Source of the DNA: Sphingobacterium hotanense
Lineage (GTDB): Bacteria; Bacteroidota; Bacteroidia; Sphingobacteriales; Sphingobacteriaceae
DNA: 64,000 nt
Reading direction: 5' to 3'
Assembly (NCBI RefSeq): GCF_008274825.1
Contig: NZ_CP030848.1
Coordinates: forward strand, 1,488,001-1,552,000
The translations under genes and the position numbers were made by a program. The notes below the pieces were generated by a model that was given only the letters and a program-made list of their open reading frames with translations, was not told where the DNA came from and made no database searches. Below, piece by piece: positions 16,989 to 26,400 of the stretch (within the stretch, counting starts at the first letter, position 1; each line of letters starts with the position of its first letter).

Positions 16989-17537
16989 ATGGAATTAATT
17001 TTAGGACCCTGGCCATGGTATGTGGGTGGAGCGCTTGTTGCGCTAATCATGGTGGCATTAATCTATCTAGGGAAAAGCTTCGGATTCTCATCCAATTTTA
17101 GGAATCTCTGTTCTGCATTGGGCGCTGGAAAGTCCTGCAGTTTTTTTGATTTCGATTGGAAAGCACAGCGTTGGAACCTATTGTTTCTTGTAGGATCTGT
17201 TATTGGAGGTTTTGTTGCGGCGCATTATCTGTCCGACAATCAAGTGCCAGCGATTTCGGAAAGCAGTATTGTACAGTTAAAAGCAATAGGCATTGAATCC
17301 GCCGGAGCAGCGTACTCTCCTTCGGAAATTTTTGAAGTGATGAGTGTAAAGAACATTCTTATTTTAGCGATTGGAGGTCTTTTAATAGGTTTCGGTACAC
17401 GTTACGCAGGCGGCTGTACCTCCGGACACGCAATATCAGGTTTGAGCGATCTGCAATGGCCATCTTTGGTGGCGGTAATCGGATTTTTTATTGGTGGGCT
17501 AATGATGGTTCACGTATTATTCCCCTTAATCTTCTAG
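16989..17537 (+). CDS. YeeE/YedE-family protein, first half (thiosulfate/sulfur uptake type)
   Basis: The 182-residue membrane protein begins MELILGPW at 16989, preceded by the ribosome binding site AAAGGA. The in-frame ATG at 16977 would coincide with the inferred transcription start. About five hydrophobic segments are visible. It carries family cysteines in LCSALGAGKSCSFFDFDW and in GGCTSGHAISGLSDLQWPS, the latter being the hallmark motif of YeeE/YedE proteins. In single-chain members such as E. coli YeeE (TsuA), such cysteines relay thiosulfate across the membrane. Here the protein is split; the second half starts six bases after the stop codon, and the two should form one transporter. 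Confidence 0.88.
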   Translation: MELILGPWPWYVGGALVALIMVALIYLGKSFGFSSNFRNLCSALGAGKSCSFFDFDWKAQRWNLLFLVGSVIGGFVAAHYLSDNQVPAISESSIVQLKAIGIESAGAAYSPSEIFEVMSVKNILILAIGGLLIGFGTRYAGGCTSGHAISGLSDLQWPSLVAVIGFFIGGLMMVHVLFPLIF

Positions 17538-17543
17538 ACTATT

Positions 17544-17957
17544 ATGAGAAAAGTATTATTTATCCTTTTAGGAATATTGTTTGGTGTGGTGATGTATAAA
17601 GCGGAAGCTGCGTCATGGTTTCGGATTTATGAAATGTTCAATTTCCAATCATTTCATATGTATGGATTTATCGGAACGGCACTTGTAGTTGGTGTAATTG
17701 CTGTGCAGCTGATTAAACGCACGCGTGCGAAGGATGTAGACGGTGGTGATATTGTTATTGCCGATAAGGCAAAATCTATTCCTCGCTATCTTATTGGAGG
17801 TATCCTTTTCGGCTTGGGTTGGGCTTTAGTAGGGGCATGCCCTGGTCCGATCTTTGTTTTATTGGGTGCTGGCGTTTATCCGATGTTGATTGTAATCGCA
17901 TTCGCCCTATTGGGTACTTATCTTTATGGTTTGCTGAAACATAAATTGCCTCACTAA
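17544..17957 (+). CDS. YeeE/YedE-family protein, second half
   Basis: The 137-residue membrane protein has about four hydrophobic segments and the second YeeE motif, FGLGWALVGACPGPIFVLLGAG, with one conserved Cys. It begins six bases after the first half and is certainly in the same operon. The pair corresponds to the two halves of a full-length YeeE. Such split pairs sit beside MBL-fold persulfide dioxygenases in many Bacteroidota and proteobacteria, which fits import or handling of thiosulfate or a related sulfane-sulfur compound. The substrate is inferred from the family. Confidence 0.87.
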   Translation: MRKVLFILLGILFGVVMYKAEAASWFRIYEMFNFQSFHMYGFIGTALVVGVIAVQLIKRTRAKDVDGGDIVIADKAKSIPRYLIGGILFGLGWALVGACPGPIFVLLGAGVYPMLIVIAFALLGTYLYGLLKHKLPH

Positions 17958-17969
17958 TCTATCGTTCTG

Positions 17970-18014
17970 TGTAACATTTGTAACTGTCTATGCTGAAATT
18001 AAGCTATAGCTTTG
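17970..18014 (+). promoter_or_regulatory. cstB-like/crp operon promoter with Crp/Fnr-type operator
   Basis: TGTAAC-ATTT-GTAAC (17970-17984), centred at 17977.5, differs at one base from a perfect dyad. TAGCTTTG (18007-18014) fits TAnnTTTG and begins exactly 29.5 bp from the centre. Transcription would start near 18021. The 74-base leader contains an inverted repeat CTATTGTC (18032-18039) / GACAATAG (18055-18062) and a possible 17-codon frame at 18022-18075. Confidence 0.68.
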
Positions 18015-18094
18015 TTATATTATGAAAGTTTCTATTGTCCACGTTTTAATTATAGACAATAGGGACAAGTTTTAAACGAAATATAAATTTAAAG

Positions 18095-19471
18095 ATGTTT
18101 TTTCAACAAGTTTACGACAAGACGCTAGCTCAAGCTAGTTATTTTATAGGCTGCCAAGCAAAAAAAGTTGCGATCGTTATTGATGCACAGCGAGATATCG
18201 ATGTTTATTTGGACATTGCAAAGCAGAACAATTTGGAGATAACTCACATCGCTGAAACGCATATCCACGCTGACTTTCTGGCCGGTTCTCGCGAACTCGC
18301 GGAGGTTACTGGCGCAAAGTTATATCTATCAGATGAAGGCGGCGAGAATTGGCAGTACGAATTTGCACACGAGGGATTAAAAGACGGGGATGTAGTTAAA
18401 GTTGGGAACTTGAGCCTTACCGTGATGCATACACCGGGGCATACTCCGGAGAGCATCAGTTTCATTCTTCGCGATCATCCAGCATCCGATGAACCTGTTA
18501 TGATCTTTACAGGCGACTTTGTTTTTGTTGGCGATATCGGCCGACCTGATTTGCTTGAGGAAGCGGCAGGCTTGATCGGTACGAAGGAAATTGGCGCAGA
18601 ACAGATGTTTCAATCATTGAAGAAGTTTGTGACATTGCCCGATTATGTTCAGGTATGGCCTGGCCATGGCGCAGGTTCTGCCTGTGGGAAAGCCCTAGGA
18701 GCCGTGCCTAGCAGTACAGTTGGGTATGAAAAAATACGTAATTGGGCTTTCCAATTCGGCGACGACTATGAAGGTTTTAAGAACTATCTATTGAGCGATC
18801 AACCGGAGGCTCCAACCTACTTTGCGATGATGAAGAAGCTAAACAAGATCGATAGACCATTGTTAGTGGAAGTGCCGACCCATCCGACCTTGTCTATTGA
18901 GGAAGGTTTGGCGAAAACAGATAGTATTCTAGTCGATACGCGCAATAAGGTCGAGTTTGCCAAAGGACATGTAAAGGATTCTATAAATATTCAAAATAAT
19001 AATTCTCTTGCGAATTGGGCCGGTTGGATGTTGCCTTACGATAAGAAATTGGTTATTGTGGCTGAAGAGGGGCGTCAGGAAGAGATTACGCGAAAGCTGA
19101 TGCGTATTGGAATGGATCATATCCACGGATTTGTGACGGATTTATCCGGTGTGCCTTTGGAGGAAACAAAGCTTGTCGATGCTGATACGGTTGCGGCTTG
19201 GAAAGATAGGGATGATACAGTTCTATTAGATGTTCGAGGTAAAACAGAATTTGAAACGGCTCACATTCCTGGAGCAATTCATAAATTTATTGGTAACTTA
19301 CCGAAGAAACTGCCAACGGAGTATAAAGACAAGAAAATTATTATACAATGTCAATCCGGTGACCGCGCCACAATCGCGACCTCCTTTTTAGAAAGGAACG
19401 GATTTGAAAAAGTTTATAATTATGCAGGCAGTTTCATTGATTGGAAAAACAAAGGAAAAGAAACAACCTAG
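18095..19471 (+). CDS. CstB-like persulfide dioxygenase-rhodanese fusion
   Basis: The 458-residue protein has an N-terminal metallo-beta-lactamase-fold domain of ETHE1 type (about 1-240) and two rhodanese domains (about 270-350 and 365-455). Dioxygenase landmarks are THIHAD (H56, H58), HTPGHTPES (H116), GDFVFVGDIGR (D141) and WPGHG (H191). The first rhodanese has lost its catalytic cysteine (VAEEGRQ at 322-328), while the second keeps CQSGDR with C419. This order of dioxygenase, pseudo-rhodanese and active rhodanese is that of staphylococcal CstB, which turns persulfides into thiosulfate and sulfite. The neighbouring TauE and YeeE fit export and uptake of the products. A crp-type gene follows after ten bases. 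Confidence 0.9.
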   Translation: MFFQQVYDKTLAQASYFIGCQAKKVAIVIDAQRDIDVYLDIAKQNNLEITHIAETHIHADFLAGSRELAEVTGAKLYLSDEGGENWQYEFAHEGLKDGDVVKVGNLSLTVMHTPGHTPESISFILRDHPASDEPVMIFTGDFVFVGDIGRPDLLEEAAGLIGTKEIGAEQMFQSLKKFVTLPDYVQVWPGHGAGSACGKALGAVPSSTVGYEKIRNWAFQFGDDYEGFKNYLLSDQPEAPTYFAMMKKLNKIDRPLLVEVPTHPTLSIEEGLAKTDSILVDTRNKVEFAKGHVKDSINIQNNNSLANWAGWMLPYDKKLVIVAEEGRQEEITRKLMRIGMDHIHGFVTDLSGVPLEETKLVDADTVAAWKDRDDTVLLDVRGKTEFETAHIPGAIHKFIGNLPKKLPTEYKDKKIIIQCQSGDRATIATSFLERNGFEKVYNYAGSFIDWKNKGKETT

Positions 19472-19481
19472 CAAACGCTTT

Positions 19482-20108
19482 ATGAGTTTAATAGCAGACG
19501 CTTATCAAAATATATTAGAACCCGCCTTGATCGAAGAGATTGAGGCGGTTGCTATTATGAAGACTTTCGAAACTGGAGAAGTCATTATCGATATTGGACA
19601 GTATGTGCGCTCCATGCCACTGTTGATTGACGGCGCCATTAAAATTGTGCGTGAAGATTCGAAAGAAGGGGAGATTCTGCTTTATTATTTGGCCAAAGGA
19701 GAGACTTGCACGATGTCGATTGCTTGTTGCGTTGGGACGAAGAAAAGTGAGATCAGAGCACAAGCGGAGATGCATACCTTGGTGGCGATGATCCCCAATC
19801 AATATTTAAATGAATGGCTCGCCAAATACAGCTCCTGGCGGGAATTTATCCTGAGCAGTTATTCTTCCAGAATGAACGAGATGTTGGGCGCTATTGACAA
19901 CTTGGCGTTTTCCAACATGGAAATGCGCATCATGAATTATTTGAAAGAAAAGGTAAAATTGACGGAAAATCCGATTTTGACTTTAACGCATCAGGATATT
20001 GCTTCTGATTTGAATAGCTCTAGGGTCGTGGTCTCTAGGATATTAAAAAAGTTAGAAAACGAAGAACAGATTGTGCTGCTAAGGAACGAAATTAGGGTGT
20101 TAGTTTAG
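19482..20108 (+). CDS. Crp/Fnr-family regulator, likely sulfur-responsive
   Basis: From the ATG at 19482, ten bases after the CstB-like stop codon, the protein has 208 residues: a cyclic-nucleotide-binding-type beta-roll (about 15-110), a dimer helix (about 118-145) and a C-terminal winged helix. The effector region has three cysteines, GETCTMSIACC (C76, C82, C83), where CRP has its cAMP-binding cassette; the CRP Arg-Ser pair is not preserved (K88-S89). The recognition helix reads SSRVVVSRILKK, with Val where CRP and FNR have Glu. From memory, NtcA (RVTVTR) has the same feature and binds GTA-N8-TAC. It probably activates its own operon and the tauE and yeeE promoters. Sensing of persulfide through the cysteines is inference. 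Confidence 0.85.
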   Translation: MSLIADAYQNILEPALIEEIEAVAIMKTFETGEVIIDIGQYVRSMPLLIDGAIKIVREDSKEGEILLYYLAKGETCTMSIACCVGTKKSEIRAQAEMHTLVAMIPNQYLNEWLAKYSSWREFILSSYSSRMNEMLGAIDNLAFSNMEMRIMNYLKEKVKLTENPILTLTHQDIASDLNSSRVVVSRILKKLENEEQIVLLRNEIRVLV

Positions 20109-20126
20109 TTGCGCCTGCTATAGATG

Positions 20127-20711
20127 TCAGTTCGTTGAAATCAAGGATATTAGCATGGCATAGAATGAGATATCCTTATTTTTGAATGTTTCTTTAAGCA
20201 ATGAGATTGCTTTAGAGCGCGCAAAGTAAACATTGTTTGCGCTTGTCCCCAATTCTGACGATATCTCGTCAGCATTCTTACCCTCAAAAAAGGACATTTT
20301 GAAAATTTGTGCCTGCTGCTTGGGCAGCTTCTCTATTTCTTTAACGATCAATTCCAGCAACTCAAAGTATATGATCTTAGTCAGCATATCCTTGTCTGGA
20401 TTTTCTAATTCATACAACCACTCTTCTTCATGCTCGAATCGGAGGCGTCCTTGCTTTACGTAATCTAAGCAAGCATTTTTGGTGACTAGATAAAGGAAGG
20501 ACTTAATGGTTTCCGCGCAGCTAAAATTTGATTTTCTTTCCCATAATTTGACATAGGCGTCGGAAACGATTTCCTCGCTAATGAGTTTATCTTTGACCAT
20601 TTTCATCGCAAAGAAACGGAGTGAATGGGCATAACTATCCATGAAGAAACTGAGGGCTGATTCTTTTCCAGCGCGCAAATCAAGTATTTGCTGTTCAAAG
20701 TTCTTATTCAT
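20127..20711 (-). CDS. ECF-type RNA polymerase sigma factor
   Basis: The 194-residue protein has sigma region 2 (about 12-80, including ISEEIVSDAYVKLWERK) and region 4 (about 125-180, LPKQQAQIFKMSFFEGKNADEISSELG). It resembles the Bacteroidota sigma factors that serve SusCD loci together with a FecR anti-sigma factor. The matching fecR lies at the far upstream end of this locus (27109-28299), with susC, susD and a lipoprotein gene between. A terminator hairpin at 20825-20855 separates it from those genes, so it probably has its own promoter. Pairing with that FecR is inferred from proximity. Confidence 0.85.
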   Translation of the reverse strand: MNKNFEQQILDLRAGKESALSFFMDSYAHSLRFFAMKMVKDKLISEEIVSDAYVKLWERKSNFSCAETIKSFLYLVTKNACLDYVKQGRLRFEHEEEWLYELENPDKDMLTKIIYFELLELIVKEIEKLPKQQAQIFKMSFFEGKNADEISSELGTSANNVYFARSKAISLLKETFKNKDISFYAMLISLISTN

Positions 20712-20824
20712 GTGATTTTTAAGTTGTATAACTGGCTACCGTAAATTTAACATTAAAAAATGAAATGCAAGGGCTAACTATTAGTCTAATCTTAGCTTAG
20801 ACGTTAAAAAAGCAAATATGACAA

Positions 20825-20855
20825 AGGGCTGTATCTCTTTCGATGATACAGCCCT
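20825..20855 (-). terminator. Terminator of the first SusCD operon
   Basis: AGGGCTGTATC (20825-20835) pairs perfectly with GATACAGCCCT (20845-20855) around a 9-base loop. It lies just after the lipoprotein stop codon and before the sigma-factor gene. Confidence 0.7.
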
Positions 20856-20882
20856 ATTCACACTAACTATTAATTTATTGAT

Positions 20883-21716
20883 TTATTCGGCTCGAAATAC
20901 CCAAAACCATGCGGTTCCCCAGGCTGCGGCGCCCGGCTCGGCATAGCTGAGGATCATTTTTTCGTTGTTCAGAATCATAATGTCGTATTCATAAACCGGT
21001 GCATTGCCCTCATTTGGAGATTTGCCACATAGTACGGTGACACCTCTTGTAGTAAGTTTGCCTTTTGCCCACACGGTTCCGTCATCAAGCTTGGTGACTT
21101 TGGTCATATCAAATGAGAATGCTCCTTCTTCTTTTTCTCCTGTAGATTTTGTCTTGGTCAACTTGGCTCCCCGAAGGCTGAATGTCATCTTTGCGCCAAT
21201 GCCTTCACCCGGTGCTTGTCCGTTAATATCGGCTTCTTTCAATGTCCACCATGCCGGAGCAGAGTTGCCTAGATAACCACCATTGCCCCATACGGCGGGT
21301 GCTGTTTCATCCCATTTCCAATTCCGTTCGGTTCCTCCAGTTAGGTATCCCCATTCTAATGGTACAGGAAAGGTCAGTTCATCAACTGTTACTTCCACTT
21401 TTTTAGTGATTTTGGTGCCCTCTGGATTTAAACCGGTGAAGATGATTTCACTCGTTCCTGTGGTCACCAATAGAACGGTATCGGTTTTTTTCTGTGTGGT
21501 TCCGGTTCCAAAGTCCCAAGAAGAAAGAACGGGACTTTTATTGTCAAGCACGACTTTGTTGGATTTCTTTCCATTGATGATCACTGGAGCCGCCGTAATG
21601 TCTAATTGGTCGGCAGTAATGGTACTGCCAAGTTCCATACGGTCTTCAATCGGCTCGCAGGCATACGCCAATAATCCGAGGATTAGGAGACCGATATATG
21701 TTATAATTTGTTTCAT
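20883..21716 (-). CDS. SusCD-associated outer-membrane lipoprotein
   Basis: The 277-residue protein has a lipoprotein signal ending LLAYAC (C20). It takes the position of SusE/SusF-type surface glycan-binding lipoproteins, 20 bases downstream of susD. The N-terminal part (about 45-115) looks like an immunoglobulin- or PKD-like beta-sandwich (SPVLSSWDFGTGTT). The C-terminal part (about 120-277) is rich in Trp (ERNWKWDETAPAVWGNGG, SAPAWWTLKEADI, GTAWFWVFRAE), which suits carbohydrate stacking. I do not recognise a named family. A role in capturing the substrate at the cell surface is inferred from position and composition. Confidence 0.75.
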   Translation of the reverse strand: MKQIITYIGLLILGLLAYACEPIEDRMELGSTITADQLDITAAPVIINGKKSNKVVLDNKSPVLSSWDFGTGTTQKKTDTVLLVTTGTSEIIFTGLNPEGTKITKKVEVTVDELTFPVPLEWGYLTGGTERNWKWDETAPAVWGNGGYLGNSAPAWWTLKEADINGQAPGEGIGAKMTFSLRGAKLTKTKSTGEKEEGAFSFDMTKVTKLDDGTVWAKGKLTTRGVTVLCGKSPNEGNAPVYEYDIMILNNEKMILSYAEPGAAAWGTAWFWVFRAE

Positions 21717-21735
21717 GATTAAGCTCTATTTGATA

Positions 21736-23427
21736 TTACCAACCTGTAAATTCCGCTGCAGGCGTTCCCCAACCTTTGTTTTGTGTTAATACACCGTCGG
21801 TTAGGATTATTTCTGAGTTTGGAATCGCCCAGAATCCACCCGTTGCTTCATAGCGAGCTTTATATCCGCCGCCAAAGCCTTTCATCGCCGTATTTACGCC
21901 TTTGTTTTTGATGGTGACCCCTTCTTGTTTCGCTAAGGCATCTGCCGCGTCATGCCAGCGCATTAGATCGAAATAACGCAATCCTTCGAACGCTAGTTCC
22001 CAACGTCGCTCACGCTTTAGCGCGGCGAGAGAATAAGCTACAGCAGGTAGTTTTGCTCTTGCGCGAACTCGATTGAGATTTGTTGCGTCCTCTTTTAGCT
22101 CGGCATGCATCAGGAGCACATCGGCGAAGCGAATCAAAACCAAGTCTTGCGTATGTGCAAGTTGATAGTCTACCGCTGCAGCGTCGCTTAATACCGCGTA
22201 AGAAGGTAGTAAAGCACCTTCGCGATAGGCGGTTACAGGGATGTACTTCTTTTGCCAAAACCCAGTTTCTTCCATCTGATTATCTGCGCCATAGACGTAA
22301 TCTTGTAAATCTACATCGGCATTGATAATAGATGCGGTTCTTCGGATATCGGTCGGTTCAGCTTGTCGCCATTCGTTCCATAAACTAGTATTGACAGGTC
22401 CTGCTCCCCAACCTTGCCCAAATGGAAAAGTGCCGGCAAGCCCATTGTTAGAGCGCAAACCAAAATGTAATAAATACTGATTGGAATATCCGAGAATATA
22501 TTGATCGCCCCAATCTGCTAAAGTTCCAAATTTAACAGCAAAGACGGTTTCCATATGTCCATCGCCGACCCATTTAAGGTTGTTATCTTTCGCGTATTCG
22601 TAGTCTTTCGCGGTATGTTCATTGCTGTACGGCCAAAGGTTTCTAAATTCAGGGACTAGATTGTGTCCTGAGTTTTGGATACAATCCTCGAGATGCTGAA
22701 TTACTAAATTTTTAGCTATAGTTCCGCCGCCAGCGACTGGCAAGTCTGCTTTTTTATAATAGCCCGTATAGAAAAGATAGGCTCTCGCCAATAGGGCTTG
22801 TGCTGCCCATTTTGTTGCATGGCCCGAAGGAACTGCATTATAGGCACGTGCCGGGATCAGCTCTATAGCCTTCTGTAGGTCAAATGCTATTTGCGCGAAT
22901 ATTTCATCGGCTGAAGCCTTTGGTTTGACAGTAGCGACAGATTCGACTAGTAAAGGCACTTCACCAAACATTTGAGCGAGTTCGAAATAATATAGTGCGC
23001 GAAGAAAGTGTACTTCTCCGAGCAGTTGGTTTTTCTCAGCATCGCCGCTCCATCCGGATACTTTATCTAGGGTTTCGATTGCCGTGTTTGCACGGAATAT
23101 TCCCTCGTATCGTGCTTCCCAAAAGTTAAGGAAGCGATCGGGTTGTGTATTCATTAAATGATCTAGACCTTGCATATCACGGTCGTTCTCTCCTCCGCCA
23201 CCGAAGCGGTCGTCGGATGCGAGTTCGGCCATGTAAAAGTGACTATGCTGTGGGTTGGAAACTGCACGACTAAGGCTGGCATATATTCCGGTGAGCATCT
23301 GATTGGCATCTGCCACGTTGACCGGGAAATTTCCTGTATTCTTTTTATCTAAGCTATCGGTGTCCAGGAACTTTTCGCAAGAGGTCATGAGGAATGCGGT
23401 AGCTAATAATATAATTGTCTTTTTCAT
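21736..23427 (-). CDS. SusD/RagB-family nutrient-binding lipoprotein (locus 1)
   Basis: The 563-residue protein has the lipobox FLMTSC (C17) and the SusD layout: a TPR-rich helical scaffold (RALYYFELAQMFGEVPLL near 138-155) and a C-terminal RERRWELAFEGLRYFDLMRW motif typical of RagB/SusD proteins. It sits on the cell surface as the lid of its SusC partner, encoded nine bases upstream. The substrate cannot be read from the sequence. Confidence 0.93.
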   Translation of the reverse strand: MKKTIILLATAFLMTSCEKFLDTDSLDKKNTGNFPVNVADANQMLTGIYASLSRAVSNPQHSHFYMAELASDDRFGGGGENDRDMQGLDHLMNTQPDRFLNFWEARYEGIFRANTAIETLDKVSGWSGDAEKNQLLGEVHFLRALYYFELAQMFGEVPLLVESVATVKPKASADEIFAQIAFDLQKAIELIPARAYNAVPSGHATKWAAQALLARAYLFYTGYYKKADLPVAGGGTIAKNLVIQHLEDCIQNSGHNLVPEFRNLWPYSNEHTAKDYEYAKDNNLKWVGDGHMETVFAVKFGTLADWGDQYILGYSNQYLLHFGLRSNNGLAGTFPFGQGWGAGPVNTSLWNEWRQAEPTDIRRTASIINADVDLQDYVYGADNQMEETGFWQKKYIPVTAYREGALLPSYAVLSDAAAVDYQLAHTQDLVLIRFADVLLMHAELKEDATNLNRVRARAKLPAVAYSLAALKRERRWELAFEGLRYFDLMRWHDAADALAKQEGVTIKNKGVNTAMKGFGGGYKARYEATGGFWAIPNSEIILTDGVLTQNKGWGTPAAEFTGW

Positions 23428-23436
23428 GATCTTCGA

Positions 23437-26400
23437 TTAAAATTTAAGGTTAATACCAAACATATAAGTCCTAGGCTGTGGATAGAATCCCAGATCGATT
23501 CCGGAAACCCAAGGTGCCGTATCTCCGTATCCGACTTCAGGGTCCATGCCTGAATAGCCGGTAAAGGTGTAAAGGTTTTGTACGGTGAAATAAAGACGTG
23601 TTTGGCTGAATGGTAACTTTGGAAATAGCTTAGCAAAGTCATAACCGATAGTAATATTCTGCAGTTTCAGGAAATCTGCATCTTCAATATATAAGTCGGA
23701 CACATATTGATTGTTGGTGTGACTTCCCGAGGTTAGCCTAGGTATCTTGTTGGAGGTTCCTTCGCCATGCCATCTACCGAATATTTCCGTCGTATAATTC
23801 TGCAAGGGACTATCTGCAAATGAGCGGTAGGATTTAGCCACCTGTTGGCCGAAGGCACCGAAAGCAGTTGCTGCGAAGTCGAAGCCTTTATAGCCTAAGC
23901 TGATATTCATACCTGCAGTAAAGTCGGGATGTGGATTTCCAATCATTACTTTATCCGCATCAGTGATGGAGCCGTCTTGGTTTGTATCCACAAAATAAAG
24001 ATCTCCCGGTTGTGCAGTTGGTAATACCCCAACTCCATTGGCCCTAAGCTCATTAATCTGTTCTTGTGTTTGGAAGACTCCGTTTGTTCTGTATCCGTAG
24101 AAATAGCCAATTGGGAAGTCAACCTGTGCACGATACATTTCCGTGGTTCCTTGACTCAGCACATGGTTCTCGCCGTGGATAATGCCTTCATCATTTTCGA
24201 TTTTCAACACTTTGTTTTTATTGTAGGCTCCATTTATTCCTATGCTATAACGGAAATCCTGTTTCTTATCGCTCCAGTTTAAGCCGAGTTCGACACCCTT
24301 ATTTTGAACTTCACCACCGTTCACATAGGGTGCACCCGTTCCGAATATTTTTGGGATCGGCGCTTGTACCAACCAGTCAATTGTTTTCTTGTTGTACCAG
24401 TCGAATACAACTGCGAGCCTATCTTTTGCGAAGCGAGCGTCGAAGCCTATATTAAGTTGGTCTGAGGTTTCCCAAGTGACAATTGGATTGGAGAGAATAT
24501 CAGGGTAAGCGCCCTTAATCAACGTATTCTTATTGTTTCCGAAATAATAGCCATTGCGATTATCGATGGCTACGGTGGAAAGGTAATTGAAGTTCGGGAT
24601 ACTTTGATTACCATTTTGTCCCCAGCTGGCGCGTAATTTAAAGAAGTCCAGCCATTCGGAGGATGCTTCCATAAAGTCTTCGCTGCTCAATAGCCAACCA
24701 ACAGAAACAGAAGGGTAGTATCCCCATCGTTCGCCCGTTGCGAAATTGGAGGAGCCATCGGCACGGAGACTTACACTGGCCATATATTTTTCCTTATAGT
24801 TGTATATCGCACGCGCAAAGAATGAAGCAAGGCTTCCTTGTCCCCATCCCATTCCGCTTACTGCAGGAATATAGCCATCATAGCCTTGGGCATTGGAGAT
24901 CCAAGCATGTTCCCAGCTATTTGGGAAGGATGAGTTGGTATGTGTCGCACTTAGGTCCGAGCCCATGCCTGATTTCTCTAAAGACTGACCGATGAGGAAG
25001 TCGAAATCATGGCCACCGTTCGTCGCATAACGGTAGTTTACTGTGTTTTCAACGACCCAACTGTATCCCATTCCTTGATTTTGGGAAATATCGTCATCAG
25101 CGTTGACCAAAGTGGTTGATAGTTGGTAGGCGGGGGTGTATTGTCTGTAGTTGTAACTGTTCATTTTATAGCCGAAGCTGCTTCTCCATTTTAGATTTTT
25201 AATGGGTTGCACTTCCAGGTAGGCATTGATATTCAATGCGTGACTGTTGCTTAAGTTTTGACCTCTGCGGTACACCATCTCAGCAATAGGATTCGCGATA
25301 GCGCCATCCAATCCCCATTTGTCGGCAACTTTGCTTGGTTGATCGTAGTATTCGCCTTCTGCATTGTAGAGTGGAAGCAATGGGTTTCCAACCAACAAAT
25401 TGTGGATATCATTCCAGAAAATATTTCCGATACCCAATCCCGTTTTCTTATTAAATGTATATGTAATGTTTTCGCCAAATTTGATGATATCGAACGCTTC
25501 ATTTTTTAGGATGACATGATCGGAATTTAAGCGGACGTTATTTCTTTTGTAGTCTGGCTGTACCGGTTTACCAAAAATTCCCTCCCGGTGGCTGTTAGAA
25601 TAACCAAAGGAGAATTTGGAGGCGTCAGTTCCGCCGAGGAGAGAAACTGCTGTGTTAAATAAGGTTGCATTTTCGTTGTACGCCTCTTTAATCCAATTTG
25701 TGCCATTCCATGTGCCATCTTGGATTTGTTGGTATTGTTTCGGAATAATGCTTTCCCAATTATACGGGGTTGAACCCTCATTAAATCGACGTTCATCTTG
25801 AATGATCATATATTCCTTTGCCGTTAGGAGGGAGGGCAGCTTTTGCGCTTGCTGCATACCTAAGTAGGAATCGAGATAAACAGACATTTTGCCGGCTTTT
25901 CCTTGTTTGGTCGTCACAAGGATAATCCCGTTAGCTGCTCTTGAACCGTAGATTGCCGCCGATGCTGCATCTTTCAATACATCGATACTTTCAATATCAG
26001 CAGGGTTTAGGTTATTGATGTCACCCCCCGGTACACCATCTATAACATATAGCGGGTTGGAGTTGTGTATCGTTCCGAGTCCGCGTATCGTGACTTTATA
26101 ATTCTCCCCGGGCATCCCTGAGCTTTGGGTAATTTGGACGCCGGGGGATTGGCTTTGCATGGCTTCGAGTACATTTGGCGTGCTGAGTTTTTCGATGTCT
26201 TCCCCTTTAACCTGTACAGTTGCACCCGTGTTTAATTTCTTTTTCTGAGTTCCATAGCCAATAACGATGACCTCATCCAAATCGCTCATTTCTTCCTTAA
26301 GGTTGATGCGTACGGCAGTTCTACCGTTCAATGAAGTTTCAGAGCGCAAGTATCCGAGATAGGTGACAACGATTGTTGCATTGCTATTTACACTTTCCAA

